Positions 31,306 through 42,679 of a DNA stretch of 64,000 nucleotides are shown here, piece after piece. Source of the stretch: Hirsutella rhossiliensis (lineage: Eukaryota; Ascomycota; Sordariomycetes; Hypocreales; Ophiocordycipitaceae); contig NW_025408674.1 in NCBI RefSeq assembly GCF_020360975.1, positions 2,480,001 through 2,544,000 of the forward strand, in the 5' to 3' direction. The first letter of the stretch is position 1; each line of letters opens with the position of its first letter. The translations under genes and the position numbers were made by a program. The notes under the pieces are model-generated. The model did not search any database. It worked only from the letters and a program-made list of their open reading frames with translations, and had not been told where the DNA came from.

Positions 31306-33465
31306 TCAACCACTCGACGCAACCCCCACCGATTCCGAGTCCAAGTCATCCTTACAGACATGCGGCCGGTTGTCCTCGGAGCAAGTGTCGCACCGTGGGC
31401 GTCTCGGCGCTCCTCCGTCCCCCCCCGTCCCCACCTCGTAAGCCATAGCAGAAGGAGACCCGGGCGTCGTCGGCGGCGGCGTCGGCGGCGCCGGGCAGTC
31501 GTCGTGGCGGTGGAAGATGCTCTGCCCGTTCCAGCGCAGCCTGTCTAGGAAGCTGGGCAGTAGGCTGTTGTTGTTGTTGGCCGGCTCGTCCTGCCAGCTC
31601 TTCGAGTCGGCAGCCTGGGTACTGCGTCGGCGGTGCGACGCCGAGCCGATCCAAGTCCCGAGGCGCTTGTCGGCCGTCATGGACGACGGCCTCCTTGTTT
31701 CCCGATGCTCCATGGGCCAGCCGTCCCCGTCCCCGTTAAAGGGGTTCTCGCTAAACAAGGAGCGGTCGCCATACAGCGCGTTGACCACTGGCTCCTGCGA
31801 GAGGCCGTTGGGTGACTCGTTGGGAGCGCCGCCGCCGCCGTGGGCGTCCACTCCCATTCTGTAAAAGTCTGGGGGACACGCCTTGGTGAGCTGGTCCATC
31901 TCGACCGGCGGCTTCAGCCACTCGTTGGTACAGTGGCGAGGCTGCAGTTCTGGAAAAGACGTCATGTTGACCCGCCGGTCAGCCGAGCCGTCGCGTACAA
32001 GGCTGTTGACTGGCGAGAGCTCTCCCAGTGGAGACGAGTGGTTCTTGCAAGCGATGCCGGGATCAGTTCCTGAAGCTCGCTTCGTCGCAAACAGCCGGCT
32101 GTCCGCTTCGTTTTCCCTCCACACAATCTCCGTTGCACTCCGGCGCGATACGACAGTGGCCCTCGTAGACGCATCGGGACACCTGGTGCCAGCGCAGCCT
32201 GGAATATCCGCGCCGCCCGAGCCAGAGAACGAGGTTTTGGGCACGCTGATCGTGGTCGCCGGGTCTGCTGCTGCCGCCAGACAGGGCGTAATGATGTTGC
32301 ACCGACTGTTGAGCTTTGGAAGAGAGGGCGAACTTGACAAGGCCTTGCAGCCTCGTGCGCTGATTCTCTTCATCGGTGTAACGTCCTCTGCGTGCTCTAG
32401 CTCCGCAAAAGCCACACTGAGGAAGTCGACGATATCCTTGTCCTTGACTAGGTAAAGAGTCTCGTCCCCGGTTTCATTGCGTCCCGCCCCGCCATGGGCC
32501 AGGAGGACCGAACGTCGAGTCGAATTTTGTAGTTGGTCTCGCACCTTGTCGACGACGGCCTGGACCATGCCTGCGTGTATGAACTGAGCCACGCATCCGT
32601 TGGCATGGCTGGCTGGCACTTCCCTTTCGCCGAGACCAGGATCACCAGCCTCGCCACGGCTGTCAGGCGGCGTTCCTACTGTCGAGCCTGCCCTCCCCGA
32701 AGAGGCTTCGACTCCTGGAGCCGGAAAAGTACATTTGTATCGGAGAGAGTCGACTGTGGGATCCTTGTCAGACATGGCCATTCGGTACGCCGGCTGGCCA
32801 CCACACCCGTGCATGGCTCTCACTGCTACGTGTTCAAACCCGTACAAATCTTGAGAGTCGCCATTCTCTGACCTGTACATGTAGCAGGCTGTATGGTGAT
32901 GACTGGGACTGAAGATGTAAAGCGCTTCGGCGCCCACCGCACTTGGCTTGGGCGCACGCCCTGACGCAGGAGTTGACCTTTCAGCTCCAGGCAGGGTTTG
33001 CTGCGACTGTCCCCGGTCCAAGCTTGGGGGCTTCAGAAGTTCCTCCATGAGGCGAACGGCATGGGAGTTGAGGATCGACTTGATGGATTCGGCCTCCTGT
33101 GTGGCAACGCTGCTGATGCGGCCGTTGGCGGTCGTAGCCAAGACTCTTGGGCCGTGACGCGCTTCAGAGTCGAGACCGATGCTCAGACAGCCGCGCGATT
33201 TGGAGAGTTTCCGGACAAACTCAAGAGGCCTACCGCCACCGGTCCCCGGAGTGCAGCAGAGTAGCCTCGGACAGTGCAGAGTCGTGGTGGACAGGGTCCG
33301 CCTTGGTTTCAACACGCCGTTGGCATTTGAAGCCAAGGAGGCAACTTCGTTGGGCGAGGACGTGCGACTGTCGAGAATGGCGATGTCATCGGCTTTGCGA
33401 CGCGTATCGCCGAGGCCAGGAGACCGAGTCGAGCTGCGTCGCCGGTCATCACAGCTAGGCTCCAT
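31306..33465 (-). CDS. Large protein of unknown function, Ser-rich
   Basis: A continuous frame runs from 33855 to 31306. I place the start at the ATG at 33465 (MEPSCDDRRRSSTRS), giving 719 residues. The 130 residues upstream look like translated leader, because TTCTTCATCACTCCAG-type sequence is there. The protein is mostly polar. Helical islands include EAESIKSILNSHAVRLMEEL, AQFIHAGMVQAVVDKVRDQ and DKDIVDFLSVAFAELEHAED. A His-rich ALYIFSPSHHHTACYMY segment occurs near residue 195. The C-terminus carries a C-X2-C-X8-C cluster (CDTCSEDNRPHVC). I do not recognise the family. A long antisense-free frame with normal codon bias supports a real gene. Undetected introns are possible. Bud22 lies just upstream on the same strand. 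Confidence 0.6.
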   Translation of the reverse strand: MEPSCDDRRRSSTRSPGLGDTRRKADDIAILDSRTSSPNEVASLASNANGVLKPRRTLSTTTLHCPRLLCCTPGTGGGRPLEFVRKLSKSRGCLSIGLDSEARHGPRVLATTANGRISSVATQEAESIKSILNSHAVRLMEELLKPPSLDRGQSQQTLPGAERSTPASGRAPKPSAVGAEALYIFSPSHHHTACYMYRSENGDSQDLYGFEHVAVRAMHGCGGQPAYRMAMSDKDPTVDSLRYKCTFPAPGVEASSGRAGSTVGTPPDSRGEAGDPGLGEREVPASHANGCVAQFIHAGMVQAVVDKVRDQLQNSTRRSVLLAHGGAGRNETGDETLYLVKDKDIVDFLSVAFAELEHAEDVTPMKRISARGCKALSSSPSLPKLNSRCNIITPCLAAAADPATTISVPKTSFSGSGGADIPGCAGTRCPDASTRATVVSRRSATEIVWRENEADSRLFATKRASGTDPGIACKNHSSPLGELSPVNSLVRDGSADRRVNMTSFPELQPRHCTNEWLKPPVEMDQLTKACPPDFYRMGVDAHGGGGAPNESPNGLSQEPVVNALYGDRSLFSENPFNGDGDGWPMEHRETRRPSSMTADKRLGTWIGSASHRRRSTQAADSKSWQDEPANNNNSLLPSFLDRLRWNGQSIFHRHDDCPAPPTPPPTTPGSPSAMAYEVGTGGDGGAPRRPRCDTCSEDNRPHVCKDDLDSESVGVASSG

Positions 33466-33914
33466 CGCAGGCTGCCGAGGTCCCGCAAGACCTGTATCCG
33501 CTTTCGGTAGACGATATGCAAGAGGTCGATATGTCTTGAATTCTAGCTGAGGAAACCTTAGGACATCACGGAGGAGTGGTAGAGCTGGGTCGTAGCCGAG
33601 AGGAGGGGTACTGGAGTGATGAAGAACAGGGCAAGGACGCGATACAAAAAGATGCAGTTTACGAATTCGAGAGGCTGCACGTTGAAGGACAGGGGGAGAG
33701 GAATCCAAGACCCCTGGGATAGAGAGATGCTCGAGCTCATTCAAGGCAAGGGCGCCGGTCCTCTTCAGCAACATGCACCTACCGACATCGCTTTTGGAGA
33801 AGGACCCATGCTCTCCAATCACCTCGCTGTCGGCCTGCAGGCCAGAGGTGCACATGGGATGCGAGTCGTGTTGTAGAGGTCGAAAGATACTGGTTGGAGG
33901 AGCGCAGCTATGGC
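33466..33914. other. Short intergenic region between tandem minus-strand genes
   Basis: This is about 450 bp between the Bud22 stop and the chosen start of the next gene. If the ATG at 33855 were used instead, almost all of this would be coding. Confidence 0.45.
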
Positions 33915-35314
33915 TTACTCAAACACAATCTTCTGCCCCGAGAACGACATGTTCTTTTGCGCGTCTTGGGCCTTCTTCTTTGCCGCCCAGCTGGGGTGCA
34001 GCGGACCTTGATCGTCCCTCTTGGTCGGCTTGGGCGTTGGTTTGCCGGAAGCTTCGTTCCATGCACTTCTCGCCAACGGATCAGAGACTCCCTTCTTCCA
34101 TGGGGTTTTCCGTTCCCGGCCATCTCCATCCACTGCGCCTCGCCTCATGTCCCAGCCTGCGTCTCGCCCGCCTGTTTGGCTCTCCTTCTGGAGGTGTTTG
34201 GCACTGGCGCCGTATTTCTTTTCCCAAATGGCCTGTCGGCCTCGCTGTCCACGGCGCTTTCGAGGCCTGGCCTCTTCGATGTCGGATGCAGATTCTGAGC
34301 CGGAGATGTAGCCGCCCATGAGAGATGGGAGGAACGTAGAGCCCCCGATGACGCCGGTTCCCGCGGTCGTGACGGATTGCTTCACCTCTCCTTTCCTCTG
34401 CTTCGCCGGGGGAGGCGAGGCTGATTCCGATTGGGAATCAGAGTCTTCTCCGGTGTCAGCTTCCGAAGAAGATCCGGATAGCGAGATGTCGTCCAGATTG
34501 ACCACCTCTCTACTCTTGAATCTTTCAAGCCTCTCCTCGTCCAACTTGTCATCCTCCTCGTCGGAGGAACTCCCAAGCAAGTGGTCGAGCTTTGAGAACT
34601 CGGTCTCCTCGGTGACTTCTGCCTCTCTATCGGGTTCACCAATGGCCGGGCCTGGCTCGTCAACGTCGGTCTCGAAGCCTTCGAACACGGACTCTTGATC
34701 CGACGCGATCTCCCCCCCCGCAGTCGCCAAGTTGATGGGTGCTGGCTGGAGCGGCATCCTATCAGAGGGTTGCTCCTCCTTTTCTGTCCGTTTGTTCTTC
34801 CGAGCTCGCTTGGTCTTGTCGGGCACGGAGACGTTCAGCGCGTGGCACACCGCAGCAATGGCGCCGTCCGTGGCTTGTCTGACAGGCACCTTGTTGTAGA
34901 GTGCGCTCGTGACATTGTGTAGGGCACTGCGCTCGTGTTCGGGGAGTTCGGGCTTGGGTACGCCGCCTTGAAGCTCTTTGGGGAAGTCGGGGGATGTGGC
35001 GATGGATTCGACCCTGAGTAGCGAAGACGCCAGATGCGCACGAGCAGTCTGATGAAGGTCGAGAGACTAAGAACATGTCAGATTGCAGTTCTCGGATGAG
35101 ACGTCCACATTGCCTCGTAGCTGACCTTCAACACCGCAATCTCTCGCTCTATTCTCTGCCGTTTGTCGGCTTGCACACCATCTTGGCGCAATCGCTTGCT
35201 CTGGCGCTGCCGCTCGAAGCCCTTGGCAGACTTGAGAGCTCGGAAAATTTCGTCCTGGTGCTTCTCAATAGCGGCCAGCAGGCCGGTCTCGGCGGAACGC
35301 TTTCGTTTTGGCAT
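33915..35314 (-). CDS. BUD22: Bud22-family ribosome biogenesis protein
   Basis: The exons are 35314-35126 and 35066-33915, giving 446 residues. Exon 1 (MPKRKRSAETGLLAAIEKHQ, ending EIAVLK) is basic and helical. The intron 35125-35067 has a GTCAGC donor, a TCTGAC branch site and a TTCTTAG acceptor. It joins in phase 0 to SLDLHQTARAHLASSLLRVE. The middle is acidic (SSSDEEDDKLDEERLERFKS; DSDSQSESAS). The C-terminus has the Bud22/SRF1 signature: basic RPRKRRGQRGRQAIWEKKYG, then PLHPSWAAKKKAQDAQ and FSGQKIVFE at the very end. Family members act in 18S rRNA processing and 40S subunit production in the nucleolus. The region between 35066 and 34889 has no internal ATG in frame, so a model starting late would miss about a fifth of the protein. 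Confidence 0.88.
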
Positions 35315-38300
35315 CGCGTGGCGGTCGGTTGTCGATGGATGGCTGGTAGCGGCGTAACGTCAAAAAAATCGTCACTTGCGGAGTCGACTTATCGGTGGAC
35401 AGTGTTGCACAGGAAAAGCACTGTATTTGCCTTGCGTGATGGGCTCAAAGGCCATGGTGCTTTGACCGCATATGCCCCGCCAGCGTACTGTGCGAATTCT
35501 GCCCCCGCACACGTGCAGCATTCGGGTGTTGTCGAATACAAACATCGTGGTGGCTTCGGAAGACGGAGTTTCTCACATGTTCTAGCAACGCAAAATATGA
35601 TGGTGGGCATGGCCAATTCGAGAAAAGAATCTTCGACGTCGAAGAGTATCCGCCACCGCCACGATGCCCTCCACAACACGAATACTGTAAGCACAGCTTA
35701 CCCTTGCTGAACATAATACGGCCAAGATTTGCATCGGGGTGCGACAGGCTTGAAAGAGAGCATGTCCGCCGGCCAACCGCATGGTGGCTTCATTGGTGGC
35801 TTGAGCCGTCCCTCCGTGCTCCCTCACAGGTAGTGTTGCCGAGTTCCGTCGAGAAGCCACACATCTCGACAAGGTTCCGGCCGTCGCCGAAGGATGGGTC
35901 GTCGACGATACGGAGAGCAAGGCTTAAGGGAACAAGGACGAGCGAGTAGTCGCAGAGTATTGGGCAGTACATATCTACTGCTACATGTCTACTGCGATGC
36001 TGCCGGCGGTTAGAGCGCATTGTACTTGTGCAGCCGGAGGATATCGGGAGTTTCCGGTCCATGATGCCGCAGGAGAGTTCCGGTCTCCACCAGCCCGTTC
36101 CGAGCGACCGGAAAGGCGTCCGGGCCTGCTTGACAGCCTGCCGACCCACGCCGATAGATGTGGGCTTGTCAGGGTAATGCCGGTGCGCGATATAAGTTGG
36201 CCGACGGCTGCAGCGGCTGCAGTGATTTTGGCCAGGATAAAGACGAAGGCATCTATGGGGGTATGAAGAAACACTGTCTCAGACCTTGCTCGTGGGGGGA
36301 TCCACTGCGGTTAAGAAGCAAAGCATCGAGACTCGCCCTGCTGACGCTCGGCAAAAACGTCATCTGCCCAAGCGACTCGAAGCGGGGGGCGGGGGAGACT
36401 TGCATCGTTAGATCGGCTTGACGACGAGCATTGCCGGTCCATTCCTGTGCCTCCTGGGCGGTCAACACAGATTCTCGCTCTGCACGCCGTGTTTCTGTTC
36501 GACTAGGTAGAGTAAGTAGGTAGGTGCCTTGTGCTCTGGCCACCGTTGGCGACTTTCCCCCGGCGTTGGGCTCAGGAGAAAGAGGCCAAACGTTGGAGGG
36601 CAGAGAAACGTCGCACAGGTGTGCTGTCTCCACTGACGCCATGCACGAAACAGTACCCCGCAGTACCGGCGGGGTAGCTGTACGGCACGATACATCCGCC
36701 GCGTCAATACCTCCGTACAGTATCTTAGTACAACATATGCCGTACTGTACCTTTGGAGGAAGGGATGGCGTCGACAACAGCGTCGACGCCGTAGGCCAAG
36801 ACCTTGGTTCGAGCATTTGCAGATTGACCCATCGGCCTCAGCCAGAGTCCAGGGCTCGATCCCTTGCCCACCTGCCCAGGTACAGTGTAATTACTGTACC
36901 GGCTGTAGCAGTTGCGGCAAGTGATGATGGCATGGCAGCAGCATTCCTTGATCACCAAGCTAGACATACCGCTAATTAGACGAGGAACCAAGTCTGCCGC
37001 AGGTGGTCGTCGCCCGTCGAAGCTTCAATGTTCCCTTGCCTCGGGTATTGCACGACTCCCAACGTAAATGCCTACCTTAGCTACTGTACCTGGTAGTTGG
37101 AAGCAGAAACTCGAGGTACAGGAACATGGCAGTCACCTCCCTCTGCACTGCTCGAGAGGCCCATCGCGAAGCGCCTCGCAACGGGAGGGAAACCCCCGCA
37201 GATGCAGCCGATGACGACTTGTCCCCAAGACTCGACCCCCAAGACCGACAGCGGCCGACAAGGAAAAGGGGGCTGCCGTGGTGGAGGGTCGTGACTGGGT
37301 GGCAGCTCGTCACCACCGGACTGACAGCTGATAAGTATCGAGTCTGCCGCCGCTTCCTCGGCGTCCACCCACACGCACCTCGTCTTCCCTCGTCCTTGGT
37401 GGCTTCTCGTCGATTCGCGCTGGGCCGAGCCGCTTTGCAATTTAGACTTTCTGATCCCAAACTCCAACACACTTGCGCCCCGTCTTGAGTTTGGCGCCTC
37501 CCCTTGTCTTTCTTGGCCCATCTTCTCGCCTTGTTCCTTCTTCCACCCCCAACCCTTGTTGGACAGTCTTGATTGCCACGCGATAGATATTGACTCCGAC
37601 TGGCCCTTGTCAACGTTGGCCCTTTTCCGGTCCGGTCTGTGCCCAGCACAACGACGGCTGGTGCGACCCCGCAGAGCAACAGCCCCCCCCCCGTGTGTCT
37701 CCAAACCCCGCCCGCTCAACCAGGTCAAGGTCCCCCGTCATTGCTCGCACTTGGCCTGGCAAACCAACACTCCCTCCCGCCGTACTGTGATCTTCTGGCT
37801 CAAGTTGATGCTCTTTCCCGCTCCTCTCAACCGTTCTGAGTAAGTCGGCCAACACCTTTGCCCCCTTTGCTCCCTTTGCCCCGGTTTTGTCGTCTGTCGA
37901 CCGCCATCAATATCCGACGCCGAGCGGAGCCGCTCTGAGAGTCCCCCGCCTACGGGGCTGGACAGCACCCTCAGTTGTTGTCCTCTCGGCATTCGCCAGC
38001 GGCTCTTGTCCGAGGCGAAAAGTGCGGATCAATTCGGACGTCTTGCTACGCCCGTGGAGCAAAGGCAAACACCTGGACAGCTACGCCTCGACCAGATCAA
38101 TGACGCATCTCAACCCCCAAGCTTGATCTCATCGAGTGTGCTCTGGCAGAAGAAATACTTCATATTTTGGCCCGTGACTGACACGAGTGAGGCCTCTAGT
38201 CCCGTCAACCTCCAACAGCTCAACGCTGCCTTCGCCGTCCATACGCCCTGAGTCTCCCCGAGGACCAGGCAACCGTGCGAGTCAAAGCGGATTGAAAACC

Positions 38301-38320
38301 CCCGGATCCCCACCGTCGTC
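35315..38320. other. 3-kb divergent intergenic region with GTAC palindromes
   Basis: No convincing gene is seen. Open frames here are short, overlapping and lack domain-like sequence. The region carries a concentration of GTAC-centred words at 36515-36905 and 37080-37120. A pyrimidine-rich leader-like stretch precedes the carrier gene at about 37500-38300, where one or more 5'-leader introns are possible. Confidence 0.5.
36879..36900. repeat. Inverted repeat centred on an AT-rich spacer
   Basis: GGTACAGT (36879-36886) and its exact reverse complement ACTGTACC (36893-36900) are separated by six bases (GTAATT). The element is intergenic. Confidence 0.75.
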
Positions 38321-39376
38321 ATGACCTCTGGCAGCTTGAAGCAGGCGGCTGAATCAGCTCGGAACAAGGTCTCCGAGGTGATGAATGCCGCCAAAGGCAA
38401 TGGAGCCGCCAAGGCCAACGAGTTCCTGCACACCCCCTTGATGAAGGCTGCGTTACCCTTCATCAACGGCGGCATCAGCGGCATGGTGGCCACGAGCGTC
38501 ATCCAGCCCGTCGACATGGTCAAGGTCCGCATTCAGCTGGCGGGAGAAGGAACCTCGACCGGCCCCAAGCCCACCCCCTTGTCCGTCACTCGACAGATTG
38601 TTGCCAGTGGCAAGGTTCTTGACCTGTACACGGGCCTGTCAGCCGGCCTCCTCCGGCAGGCCGTCTACACCACCGCCCGCTTGGGCTTCTTCGACACCAT
38701 CATGGGCCGAATGGCGGCACGGGCCAAGGCCCAAGGGCGAGATGTCGGCTTCAGCGAGCGGGCGACAGCGGGTCTGACGGCCGGAGGCGTTGCTGCCATG
38801 ATTGGAAACCCTGCAGATCTGGCCCTGATCCGGATGCAAAGTGACGGCCTGAAACCGTTGGCTGAGCGCAAGAACTACAAGTCGGTCATCGATGCACTTG
38901 CATCAATTGCCAAGAGCGAGGGAGTAGGCGCGCTGTGGGCTGGTGCGGCCCCGACGGTGGTCCGAGCCATGGCTCTGAACTTTGGCCAGCTTGCCTTTTT
39001 CAGCGAGGCCAAGGTGCAGCTCAAGAAGAACACCGACTTGTCATCGAGGACGCAGACGCTCAGCGCCAGCGCCATTGCCGGCTTCTTTGCGAGCTTCTTC
39101 AGCCTGCCCTTTGACTTTGTCAAGACGCGACTGCAGAAGCAACAAAAGGGTCCGGATGGAAAGCTGCCGTACAAGGGCATGGCCGACTGCTTCGCCAAGG
39201 TGGCCAAGCAGGAAGGGGTCCTGAGATTCTATCGCGGCTTCAGCACGTACTATGTCCGGATCGCCCCTCACGCGTAAGTGTCCTTTCTGACGGCGTGGCG
39301 ATATGTTGACTGACTCTGACGACGCAGGATGGTGACACTGATTGTGGCTGACTATCTCGGCTGGCTGACCAAGTAG
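38321..39376 (+). CDS. Mitochondrial carrier, 2-oxoglutarate/malate (dicarboxylate) type
   Basis: The exons are 38321-39273 and 39328-39376, giving 333 residues. The product is an SLC25 carrier with three repeats of about 100 residues. Each repeat has a PX[DE]XX[KR] signature: QPVDMVKVRIQ (about residues 66-76), NPADLALIRMQ (about 165-175) and LPFDFVKTRLQ (about 262-272). Residues 1-40 form a polar extension. NPADLALIRMQSDG in repeat two and the length favour the 2-oxoglutarate/malate carrier branch over citrate or phosphate carriers. Such carriers exchange dicarboxylates across the inner mitochondrial membrane for the malate-aspartate shuttle and nitrogen assimilation. The last intron 39274-39327 (GTAAGT donor, GACGCAG acceptor) separates a short terminal exon that completes AMVTLIVADYLGWLTK. 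Confidence 0.92.
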
Positions 39377-40154
39377 GCGAAGGGCAGTGATGATGTTGAT
39401 TCCTGTGGCGTTTTGGGCGAAGATAGCAATGGCGAAATGACGAGCTTTGGAGGATGGAATGGTGGTATACCAATGTGGCAGCCGTTTGGGGCATCTCCTT
39501 GTTTGCGTGTTCATGGCTGCGAAGTGAACAGCCGAGTTTCAATTGAAGCCTATAATGAGCCTCTTGGGGCGTGTGAGTGTCGAGTATGGGTTGACGAGCT
39601 CGCGACACGTGCTCGGCTAGTAGTCGAGGTTTCGTCAAATCGTGCCAGCAGGTCCAGCCGTCATGTTGGCGAGCAGTTGGGCGAGGCGAGGGATCATCGT
39701 CAGCGGAGGGGAAGAAAAGAAGCCAGCTGCGTGTTTTCTTCGGTTGTGTGGGCGGGGCAGTCGCTTGTCCCCGTAGCTGGTCTGGTGCACCCTGTAACTT
39801 AAGCTGTAAGCCGAAGCTCTCTTCCGCTTGACCCCTACGGCTTTGCCTTGAGAGGTCACCGGCGACTATTATTTTTCGCATTCAGTACATGTTGAGCGGG
39901 AACAATGCTCCAGTAAATGACGAGAAGTAATTAATGTTGAGAATATTGACCAGTCAGCGCATCGCTGGCTAGATGCTTTGCCCGCCGAGCTTGCTCCGAA
40001 GCGATACTTTGTACAGGCGCTGAAATTGCTTCCACGTGACTTCGCGCGACACCTGTTGCGCCGATCCGATGACGCAAAGAGCCTCCGCGCGAATGACGGT
40101 GCTGCTGCGCCCTCGCAGTCGGCGTCAGAGCGACTCGCGCTCGACACACGGCCC
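39377..40154. other. Intergenic region between tandem plus-strand genes
   Basis: This is about 780 bp with no gene seen. The Rad4 frame is open upstream to 39978, but the extra residues look non-conserved, so I treat that part as leader. Confidence 0.5.
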
Positions 40155-42679
40155 ATGACCATGGTCGCCAGCAAGCGCACTGTGACGAGGAGAAGCACTC
40201 GACGAGCAGGCGTCGGCGGAAGCAATGATGAACCCGACATCTACCGGCAGATGCTCGCCGAGGCCGGCGTGGGCACGCCGCGTCCTGCATCTCCGGAGCG
40301 GCCGCCGAAGCGAAGGCGCACGGCTTCTCAACGCCAGGAAAAGCCCCAGTCGCCTCTGGACGACAAAAGACATCTTAACCAGTCCGAAACTGGAGAGCAA
40401 GAGGGCGGGCAAGCGCAAGAAGATGAGGACGAGGACGAGGAGCTGGAGTTTCAAGACGTCATTCTCCCCAACCCGACAGTCCAGACCCTTGAGCGGGACT
40501 CGGACGAAGAGGACTCGGATGACGACGAGGATTTGCATTTCGAGGACGTTGACTTTGTGAACTGGTTGAATGACACCAAGGGGAAGGCCCCGGAAATCGC
40601 AGAACTGGAGCTCAACCTCACTGCTCAGCAGTCGTCCACGACGCCGACCAAGAGACCTGGAGAGCGGCGCAAGCCAATCACCAAGGAGGAGAAGGATCGG
40701 CGCATCGCAATCCACAAGACCCACCTCCTATGCCTGCTATCACATGTTGCGCGGCGAAACCACTGGTGCAACGACCACAAGGTGCAAGAGTCCCTGCGCC
40801 CGCACCTCACAGACAAAACCGTCCACTATCTCAATCCGGAGTCACACTTGCCGCAGTTTGGGCAGGCCGAGAGCCTCAAAAATGGACTGAAGCAGGCGGC
40901 GGACGTGTGGAAGAGCAAGTTTGAGATTAAAGAAAGGGGCTTGCGCAGGGCGCTGTGGGCAGAGGATGTCGAGCAGCTCAAGGATGTAGGCATGGCCTGG
41001 CTGGTCCGTTTCTCGCCGAAGCTTGCTAACGCCCTGTTCAGTATGAACCTCTGGTTGACATGGACTCGTGCTTGGATCGCGCCGACTTTCGCGAGGCGGC
41101 CGGGAAGCTTCAGGGGTCGCGTGATGTGGGCGCGCAACTCTACTGTGCGCTTCTCCGGAGCGCGGGCGTTCGTGCTCGACTCGTCTGCTCGCTACAGCCC
41201 CTGTCGTGCGTCGGTGGACCGATCCTGCCCAAACCAAAAGGACAGTCACGCATGACGACATCACCCAAAAAGGACAATTCGCGGGATTTGTTGGCAATGT
41301 ACGAGGCCACGGCCGAGAACACGACTGCATCGTCTCCCGCTGGTCCGACGGTGCGGCGGAGGCTGGGCCATCCCCATGCGACGGCCTATAACTTCAAGCC
41401 CGCGGCGTCCCTGCCATCAAGTCGGAAGACATTTGACGTGCCCGTGCGGATACGCGAGTCCCCTTACCCGGTGTACTGGGTAGAGGTGCTCGACGTTGGC
41501 CACCAGAAATGGCAGCCGGCCGATGCCGTCGTCTTGCACAGTTTCTGGAGACCCAAAGTCTTTGAGCCGCCCATTACGGACAAGGAGAACAGCTTGTGCT
41601 ACGTGGTGGCAATGGAAGCAGATGGGACGGCCAAGGACGTCACGAGGAGATATGCCAAAGCCTATACGGCCAAGACGCGCAAGCTGCGCGTGGAAAGCGT
41701 GCTGGACGATGGCGATGCATGGTGGCGCAAGGTCATGAAGTTCTTTGGACGGCCAAGGCCGACCGACTTGGACCAGATTGAGGTCAACGAACTCGCTGGG
41801 GCCGAGGCTCGGGAGCCCATGCCGCGCAATGTGCAAGATTTCAAAGACCATCCTGTGTACGCCCTGGAACGGCACCTGCGGCGGCACGAGGTGTTGGTCC
41901 CGGGAGCGACACCGTCCGGCACCGTCGGCGCTGGAAGCCGGGGACCGCTGGAAAAGATCTATCGACGGAAAGACGTTCGCATCGCACGGAGCGCTGCCAA
42001 ATGGTACCGTCTAGGGCGCGAGGTCAAGCCCGCCGAGATTCCTGCCAAATGGCTCCCCAAGAAGGCTAGTGTTAAGCGCTCGAGGCTGGGGAGCCCGGAG
42101 AATGCAGAGGCCGAGGCCGAGGAGCAGGCGGGGACCCCGGTCTACACGCACGACCAGACGGAAGCATACGAGCCACCGCCCGTACGCAACGGGCGAGTTC
42201 CGAAGAACAAGTTTGGCAACATTGAAGTCTACGTGCCCAGCATGGTGCCGCGGGGCGCGGTACACATTGTACACGAGCTCGCGGCGCGGGCAGCCTTGAC
42301 GCTCGGCATCGATTACGCCCCGGCGCTGACGGGGTTTCAGTTCAGGGGACGGCAGGGGACGGCGGTGTTGCACGGCATCGTGGTGGCGGCCGAGTTTGAC
42401 GAGGCGGTGCGGGCCGTCATGGCGGGGTTGGGCGATGCGGAGCAGGAAGCGGCAGACGAGAGGCGGAGGCTAGGGGTGCTCATGATGTGGAGACGGCTGC
42501 TGATGGGACTCAGGATTCGAGAGAGGATATGGGGCGGAGTGGACGAGGAGGAGAGGAAAGAGGCAGAGAGGCAGGCCGAGATGGAAGCGGGCTTGGGAGA
42601 TGCAACCAGCGACACGACGGAGGAGTTTGACATGGTGTATGAGGAAGACGGCGAGGGAGGCGGGTTTATGATGGAGTAA
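40155..42679 (+). CDS. RAD4: DNA damage recognition protein Rad4 (XPC homologue)
   Basis: The exons are 40155-40985 and 41042-42679, giving 822 residues. The start is at 40155 or at the next ATG, 40161, which has the better ACCATGG context. The N-terminus is basic and then acidic (EDEDEDEELEFQDVILPN). The transglutaminase-like fold begins near residue 180 (IAIHKTHLLCLLSHVARRNH). It continues across the intron (40986-41041, GTAGGC donor, GCTAAC branch) into YEPLVDMDSCLDR and GAQLYCALLRSAGVRARLVC. PYPVYWVEVLDVGHQKWQPAD is a Rad4 hallmark. The beta-hairpin domains follow: FKDHPVYALERHLRRHEVLV (BHD1), EIYRRKDVRIARSAAKWYR-like sequence (BHD2), and TGFQFRGRQGTAVLHGIVVA (BHD3). Rad4 with Rad23 recognises helix-distorting lesions and starts global nucleotide excision repair. 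Confidence 0.93.

Noticed and set aside
33466..33855. N-terminal extension of the orphan gene to the ATG at 33855
   Set aside because: The frame is open, but the residues look like translated leader with pyrimidine-rich, splice-like sequence, so I kept the later start. It remains possible.
36785..36820. Possible tRNA B-box (GGTTCGAGC)
   Set aside because: The consensus breaks after GGTTCGA, and no matching A-box or cloverleaf could be formed around it.
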